Of a stretch of DNA of 64,000 nucleotides, positions 57,829 through 64,000 are shown one piece after another. Source of the DNA: Chloromonas sp. AAM2. Its lineage: Eukaryota; Chlorophyta; Chlorophyceae; Chlamydomonadales; Chlamydomonadaceae. Within the stretch, counting starts at the first letter, position 1. Each line of letters starts with the position of its first letter. Under the pieces are notes generated by a model. That model saw only the letters and a program-made list of their open reading frames with translations. It ran no database searches and was not told the origin of the DNA. The position numbers and the translations under genes are program-made. The stretch spans positions 1 through 64,000 of the forward strand of contig QAXH01005413.1 in NCBI GenBank assembly GCA_004335635.1. The letters run 5' to 3'.

Positions 57829-60581
57829 CTACCCATCTACCTTGATGCGCTTGTCAGCCTGCAAGCCTGCCAGGTGTGGTTGCCTGTTTGCCTGGATTCG
57901 TGGATCGAGTTCGGCACGCGACCTTTTGCCCAACGGTGACACGCCTGCTGATGCAGGAGACCCTTGTGACCCAGCCTGAACCAGTGCAGTGACTGCAGCT
58001 GTCGCATCAGGTGTAGATTGTGAACTCTGGTTGGTTTTTGCTGTTGTGACTGGGACTGCTTGCAAACCTTGAGCCATGAGGACAGCAGGTGGAGCACCAG
58101 CCAGACATGAGCTCTTCACAATTGAACCTTCCATAACGCGATAGGCAGCTGCTTGCTCTGCTGTAAGCACCACAGCATCATCGTAATACCACTTGTCTGT
58201 GTCGGGATCGTAGGTGCGATCAAAAGCTTCCCCTGAGATGGCACATGTGGGCTGAGATGGGTCCTCCTCAACAGGGGGCAGCTGCTCGGGCGCAGCGGGC
58301 TGCAAGACAACAAAGGCACCGCAGAGTATCACAGCACATGCGTGAATGGTGCAATGATGTGTAGAGTCAACGAGGCCACACCACGCCGGACTTCAATCAC
58401 AGCAAGTTTGGCTGTTTGTCTGTGAGTGATGCCAGAATCGCCTATGCTGATTTGCAATGTGCATGCTGCGTGTCAAATGAGTTTCGAGCTCAATCCCCGG
58501 TCATGCGATATGGCACACATGGCTGACCATGTTTTCTCAGCGCAGTATATCGTACGACACAGCCTCAAGCAACGAAGTGGTGCGCTAGTATCGCTGTTGT
58601 GGTGAACTGGTATTGTTGCCGTTACACAAGGGCATGCTGCTTTCATCGGACTGCGATGTCTTGGCCTGTTCCTCACCTCTTCGTGAAAATGCGCTGGAGC
58701 TTCTTCTGTTGCGCGAGTTCCTTCAAGCCACTGCTCGACTTTAACGAACCAAGGCCGCACTAAGTACGTGCTGGCTTGCAATCGGCGATTCCGTAAGAAT
58801 TGCAAGTCGAGGAACTTGCGCTTGGTCTCAGACGATGCAGCGAACAATGCATCCACTGCTGCCTGTGCCGGGTCCTGCAGCAAATGTGCCAGTGTTACAA
58901 GTTGGAACCCGCCTATTTCCCTCACAGTTTCAGTGAGTGGTTGCTTGCAGCTAGCTCTGCCTAGACGACATAATAATCACCCTGTGTAATCACCTTGCCA
59001 GGGCCAAATGCCTGTGTAAATCAACTGACTACACGTGTTTTCCATTGCGTTGAATGAATGGTTGAATTTCATTGCGGCTTATACAGCTGCTGCTTTGACT
59101 TTTGTGTCGACCGAGACTACCAGCTTGCTGAATACCAGTTTGCTACCAGTGAGTGAGTATGAAGCCGAACTGCATGCTGTGGTAGAAACGCACGGCGGAC
59201 CACTGTCGTGATACATGCCTGGGACCGATACATGCCTTGGACCACTGTCGTGATACATGCCTTGGGCATGCCACAATGACGATCCATTTTTACAGGTCTG
59301 TCCAACAGGCCGTGCAGAGTCCAAAGCACCAACACTCGTAATTGACCAACAGGTCTCCATGAGCATGCATGTAGGCTGATTCATAGGCTGATTCATTGGC
59401 GCTGGACGACATATTGATACAAATGAGAGCACAGGCACGGAGACAGAAAACATAGACATGACCACAACTAGCATGGCCTGCTGTAACGGCCTTGTCTTGA
59501 GCATGCACAAAACAAAGGAAGGGCGAACACAAGAGCATACAAGAGAAGACGTGTACCATACCTGCTGAGCTGGCCCTCCTGAGCCACCGCCACTGCTGCT
59601 CGTCTGAAGCGCTGGTACACTGGCAGCAAGCTGCCCCAAGGTAGTGAGAAGGCTAGCCATGCCAGTAGCTGAAGGAGGAGCTTGAGCATTCAACACAGGC
59701 GCAGCCGCAACTTGGCCAGCCATGTGCTGCAAATGTGGGGGCAACATCATGCCAGCATATGCAGCCTGCAGAGCCTGTGGATACGCCGGCATGGCGGCAA
59801 CGCCTGCAGTGCGCAGCGTCGGCGCCAGCGTTTGTTGCCCGTACGCATACTGTGGTGCCGGTTGCTGCGCTGCAACTGGTTGGAGCTGATGGGTAGCCAA
59901 GCCGGGCAGGGCTCCGGAAGAAAAAAGCAGGCTTTGCTGTGGTGCTGCAGCTGGCTGCGGAGGTTGCATCTTTTGCGTAATACTGTCGATAACATGGGCC
60001 GGCAGATAAGGCTGTGGCTCTTTCCATGTGCCTGCAATCTTGACGAGCTTGGTGTGAAGATCAGGGGTTGAGCGGTCCCAGATAAACGCAAACACCTGCA
60101 CCATACCAGGCATATGTGCTCTAAGATGAGCTGACGGGCATTATCGGCAAGCAAGTGAAAGATTGCGGACTGGATGCCAGAGACTTTAGCACTACAGCAA
60201 AGCAGCCTCTTACCTCGGCCATGACACGAGCCAGCAGCTCGGAATACGGCTGGTTGACGCTCTTGAGGATGCAGTCCATCAAGTACAGGGCTGGAAGACG
60301 GTGTTGTGAAGGGCACTGCGCAGGCGATACATACCACGAAAACCTCAGTTGGGGCCACAACCCAGCAAGGCCTCAAGCCCAGCAGCAACAGTAGCAGAGG
60401 AAAAGCGTGTAAGGCGCCAGCCTACCGTATGAACGTGCTTGACCAGCGCCTGGACGATGTCGGAGGCCTCATGTGGGTTCTCTCTGGCCAGGTCCCGCAA
60501 AAGCTTGATCTTTGATAACTCCGTAGTTGTGAGATCCTTGAGCGCCTCGCTGTAAGCGACGCCAAACCTGCCGAGAGCCAT
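57829..60581 (-). CDS. PCF11: PCF11-like mRNA 3'-end processing factor (CID domain)
   Basis: Minus-strand exons 60581-60426, 60315-60214, 60095-59562, 58874-58677 and 58299-57829 join in phase to 486 residues. Residues 1-140 match the RNA polymerase II CTD-interacting domain: YSEALKDLTTTELSKIKLL, ENPHEASDIVQAL, LPALYLMDCILKSVNQPY and VFAFIW. A Gln/Ala/Pro-rich linker follows. Exon 4 carries LVRPWFVKVEQWLEG, like the segment between the two zinc fingers of PCF11. Exon 5 carries EAFDRTYDPDTDKWYYDDAV, like the second finger. PCF11 binds phospho-Ser2 CTD and CLP1 and couples cleavage with termination in the nucleus. The expected CxxC before EAFD reads C-A-I-S, so one zinc ligand seems lost. The first finger near exon 4 is not obvious. 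The gene is shorter than most animal PCF11 and nearer to short plant homologues. Confidence 0.84.
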
Positions 60582-61236
60582 GGTTGGACAAATTTGCAGG
60601 CCGCGTGCTTGGTCTTGGGTTGGGAGCTGCACGACAGCAGACTGACTGCGTGCTGATGCGTGTGAGATGTTGCACAGGCGACAAGAGGCCGCAACATGCC
60701 TTCCTATTGCCGCACATGCATCACGGGCGCCGACGTTTCTGACCGTTGGCCACATGCCTTGTGCTGCATGGTCCGGGTGACTCCTCTAAGCCCCACCGTG
60801 CTGTGCGGACATGCACGAGTGACAGGTGACAGCTCATGGCCAGCAATGTATCATGAAGCAAAGGCTCGTGGCCAGCAATCTATCACGAACCAAAGGCTCA
60901 TGGCCAACAATCTATCTTGTGCCAGAGACCGTTCCATCCAGGACTTCGCACTGCAGCAAATTTAGGAGTTACGACTGCGGATAACAAATCAAAGGTAGAC
61001 CATGCAAGTGCAGTGCAGTGGAATACACTGTTTGAGACTGCTTGTCAGCAGATGAAGGGCTCGACGGCTAAGGGAACAGGTTCAGCAAGAACGTCCAGGT
61101 CTTGTCGTCATCCTGCTAAGATCTGTCAAGGTTCACATGCCGGTTTGTATATTCCGGACTACAGGCAGTAATTTCATGGCAGGCTGCGCATGCAGCATAG
61201 AAGGGACGTGCGACGAGTAGAAAACCTGGTTGTTCC

Positions 61237-61440
61237 ATGCAAGCCGAGCTGGCAGATTCAGCTGAAGATGCACTCGTCAGAGAGTTGAGGCTGTGGATGC
61301 CCCGTGTCCTCAACATTGCTGGCAAGGACCTGATGTTTGTGAACATCTGTATGCATGCACGAAGGCACAACTTTTCGCCCCTTAGCTCGCAGCAAATTCA
61401 CTCTTTCACGCAACACGCTGTCGATCTTGCCTGGTCCTAA
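61237..61440 (+). CDS. Small ORF of unknown function (weak)
   Basis: An ATG opens a 67-residue frame. The first 30 residues are Ala/Glu/Leu-rich and look helical (AELADSAEDALVRELRLW); the remainder does not. No signal peptide, family motif or clear splice site was seen. It may be chance. Confidence 0.2.
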   Translation: MQAELADSAEDALVRELRLWMPRVLNIAGKDLMFVNICMHARRHNFSPLSSQQIHSFTQHAVDLAWS

Positions 61441-62154
61441 GCAAGAAAGCATGGGCCAAGGAACTCAAGCTACTCGTCCACACAAGACAAGCTAACTGAA
61501 CCAAACTCAGTGGGTCAGTGTAACCTCAGATATATGCCATTGGACTCAAAACGGAGTGGCCTGCCCGTCTGCCAAACTCATTCGCACGAGGGCCTGACGT
61601 CACCAGTGAATGACAGGTGATGTAATCATTCCGGCAGCACATCTAGTATCTATTCCTTCAGTATCAAAACAGGAGCAGAAGATTGTCACATCTATTCTTG
61701 GCGACCGTACTGCGACATGGCCAGCGCAGAAATCCGGCGCATGCAGGCCCTCTGCAGACCACCTGGCATGGATGGAGAGGAATGGTTTGCTGCTTGACGC
61801 CATCACGACACACTAAGCCAAGCGCAGGGTGGTGCCAAACCAGTGTACTCTTGCACTGTCACTAAATGACTGGTCCATGCCATCAGCCAACAAGTTTCTG
61901 TCATTGGGAATCCGCCCAGCTAGCATGTGAAGGGATATATGACACACCGAGATAGTAGTGGTGGATTTTGATTGCAGTGGTTGAACAACAACAGCTTGGC
62001 ACCCTCAGTCTGGCCACACCGAGCGCATGAAAACAGCGTGTGCAAGAAGATTGAGTGGACACTGTCAAGTTGCGGTGAACAGTCATACTGTTGCCTCATT
62101 GGTAGTGTAGTGCTGGCCTCAATGGTAGCGAGCCCTATTTTTTTGGGGGTGAGT

Positions 62155-62371
62155 ATGCACACGTCCCCTTCATGGCAGTCTCAATCGGATGGGCCCCTTG
62201 AAGCTCTTGGGGTCAACGACCTGGACAAGCACAACGGTAAGCAATGCGACAAACTGCGGCAAAACTCTTTGTTTTGTCATTGAGCATGACTCCAAGATTG
62301 GCTAATTTCTTGTCTGCTCCTCTGATTCAGGACGCACGGCTAATTCCCGGGGGCACTGTCCCACATGGTAG
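62155..62371 (+). CDS. Possible two-exon 40-residue ORF (weak)
   Basis: Exon 62155-62236 ends at a good donor (AACG|GTAAGC) and exon 62331-62371 starts after a good acceptor (TCTGATTCAG). The join keeps phase and reaches a stop. The 94-base intron is short but plausible. The peptide matches nothing I know. Confidence 0.2.
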
Positions 62372-63361
62372 CAAAGACAGTGGTGATTACTTACTGCCTG
62401 CATGCATCATGACAGCGACAACAGTACCGATTGACCCACTGACTAACCGTTCGTGGCCCAACAATAGGTCAGTCAACTCTTACTCGGGCGGAAAAGTTTG
62501 CACTTGGCTGTAGTACTTGATTTGTCCCTTTGTTTTTTGGCATTGAACCAGAAGTAACAAGACAAGATGGATTAGGCATCCAAACAGACATCAGTTTAAT
62601 TTTGAAGTCAGCCAGTGGTTTGGTTACGTCAGTCAGTCAGTGTGGTCAGTCAGTCAGTGTGGTTTGGTTAGGCTTCCTGATTGCCATCTTTGCTCCCAAG
62701 GTGCCTTGCTGCATAATGATGAATTGCCATGGCCAGCCCCTGGAAACAAGGCTGACATATGACCCACCTGACCCTTTTGTGTAATGAACAGCCTCCCCTG
62801 CTCTGTCAGACCAACTGCAGCAGCGCGCACGTCGGGCATCAGCCCGCGCCAGTCAGACGGACTAGCCTGACGAGCCACCTGAAACCACCACCAGTGGGCC
62901 ACGTGACATCATGAAGCAGGTATGTGCTGCAAACAGTGAGAGGCGTGAGACTGGCACTCGGTTTTTGACCTTTCAAGACAAGCCATTGGAATGATGTGAA
63001 GGCCAACGCCCAGCCGAATAAACACGATCCTGCAAGCGTGACTCGAATGCCTGATGAACAGTCAGGCATGATGTGTGGTCATCGTGTGGGGTGAGTAGGC
63101 GGGCATGTGCATGGAACGCAACACCGTATCAGGCATAATGCATGCGGGGCAAACTGTTGAGTATGTGTGGAATAAGCAGCGAGCCCTTGTATGATTATCG
63201 CCTCTTGATTTTTCCGCCCCAGCGCTCGTGGCATGTGAGCTCAGGGGGAAAAGGGCTTTTAAGTACGGTAGTCAGAGTGGAGGGTGCAACGACCCTAGCA
63301 AGGAGTAAATACCTCTGACCAATTTGGATGCATCCTCAAGGTGCAAAAGGCATATATTCCA

Positions 63362-63960
63362 GGTTTGAGGTCATTCTGAGATGGTCATCCTGAAATGGTA
63401 CATTCTGAGATGGCAAGAAGCTCGCCAGAGGTGTCATTTTTCCGACCTTTGTGTTACTCCCGCTCTACGGCGCGACCACAACGGATTCAAGGCTTCTGGA
63501 GGGGTGGCTGGATGCAGTTGCCAAGAGATACCCAAAACCACCTTTGATCTCCCAGATTGGATGGCCTGGTAATCTTGCACTTTTTTTTAAAACAAAATGA
63601 ACTGGCTCCCAGATTGGGTGGCCTAGTATGAACTGCGTAGTGTCAGAGGTTGCCGGCGCTGGCGTGGCTCCGCAACCTGCGGCGCCAGGCCGCAGGTCAT
63701 GCACGCAGCGATCCAAAGCCAACGCTCACCGCATGCACAGCGGGATGTCACAAAGCCCAGCCCCCGCACCCAGAAGGGGATGTCACAAAGCCCAGCCCCC
63801 GCACCCAGAAGGGGATGTCACAAGCCCCATCTGCAACGTGACATTGGTGGCGAGGGCCACCCAAGAAGGGTCACCCCCTTCTGGAAGGGGGGTGACATTG
63901 GGGTTTGGCTAGGGTTACGGGCGAGCATCCTGGAGTTCACCCATAAGTGAGGATTTAGTG
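63362..63960. repeat. Dispersed element R3, copy 2
   Basis: It shares ordered blocks with 29545-29995, including GGTCATTCTGAGATGG, TCAAGGCTTCTG, GTGTCAGAGG, CCTGCGGCGCCAGG, GCAGCGATCCAAAGCC and CATAAGTGAGG. It is longer because of an insertion and an internal tandem repeat. Confidence 0.65.
63742..63830. repeat. 35-bp tandem repeat inside R3
   Basis: Two full units beginning GGGATGTCACAAAGCCCAGC and a third partial unit. Copy 1 of R3 lacks this expansion. Confidence 0.9.
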
Positions 63961-64000
63961 GTCCCACAATGTGGCGATGTCACGCAACCGACTTGTCCAG

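Larger units (their letters stand above)
60582..64000. other. Right-hand region without a secure gene
   Basis: The left part holds the PCF11 promoter and 5' UTR. Beyond that I see two weak small ORFs, short CAGT repeats near 62625-62665, and an R3 element from 63362 to the end. No known family was recognised on either strand. Confidence 0.5.

Noticed and set aside
1..64000. CRISPR arrays, operons, rRNA genes, prophage
   Set aside because: None seen. Tandem repeats here lack spacer-repeat structure, and genes are intron-rich and eukaryotic.

Overview
The window is nuclear DNA from a eukaryote, most likely a green alga (Chlorophyta or a near relative). Its genes are split by many GT-AG introns and there are no operons. 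The recognisable genes include plant-lineage families: a plant-type B-box zinc finger, a calcium-dependent protein kinase and a FRO-like ferric reductase. Introns and spacers are full of microsatellites, minisatellites and dispersed repeats. A short N run at 32253-32263 shows a draft assembly. I cannot name the genus.

Layout. 93-6138 (-): a very large B-box protein with a Q/G/M-rich tail that runs off the left edge. 6675-10123 (+): MND1, a meiotic recombination factor, divergent from the B-box gene. 12098-24045 (+): a FRO/NOX-family ferric reductase in 16 exons. 25768-34352 (+): a GT90 (CAP10/Rumi-type) glycosyltransferase in 14 exons. 37865-40934 (-): an exostosin/RXYLT1-like glycosyltransferase convergent with the GT90 gene. 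42227-43786 (+): the C-terminal half of the proteasome lid subunit RPN8, lacking its MPN domain and carrying a frameshift. 44296-45231 (+): SEM1/DSS1, a second proteasome lid subunit, directly downstream. 47076-56324 (-): a CDPK-like kinase in at least 15 exons. 57829-60581 (-): a PCF11-like 3'-end processing factor. 60582-64000: no secure gene, but repeats and two weak small ORFs.

Exon joins were worked out by hand from splice sites and reading phase. Nearly every join listed keeps phase. Exceptions, marked in the entries, are one join in the ferric reductase, the 5' end of the kinase, the start of the last exon of the exostosin-like gene, and the broken RPN8 frame. Gene families were recognised from motifs and from memory of the families, not from a database search.

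I did not find a convincing new multi-gene system. The most interesting items are: a B-box regulator with a phase-separation-like domain and two acidic/aromatic activation-like patches; an 18-bp minisatellite that places four in-phase 5' splice sites at a kinase EF-hand exon; a 20-bp-period CACGTG array in an intron of the same kinase; a 12-bp-period TAACTG array upstream of SEM1; the RPN8-SEM1 adjacency with a broken RPN8; and several undescribed dispersed repeat families.
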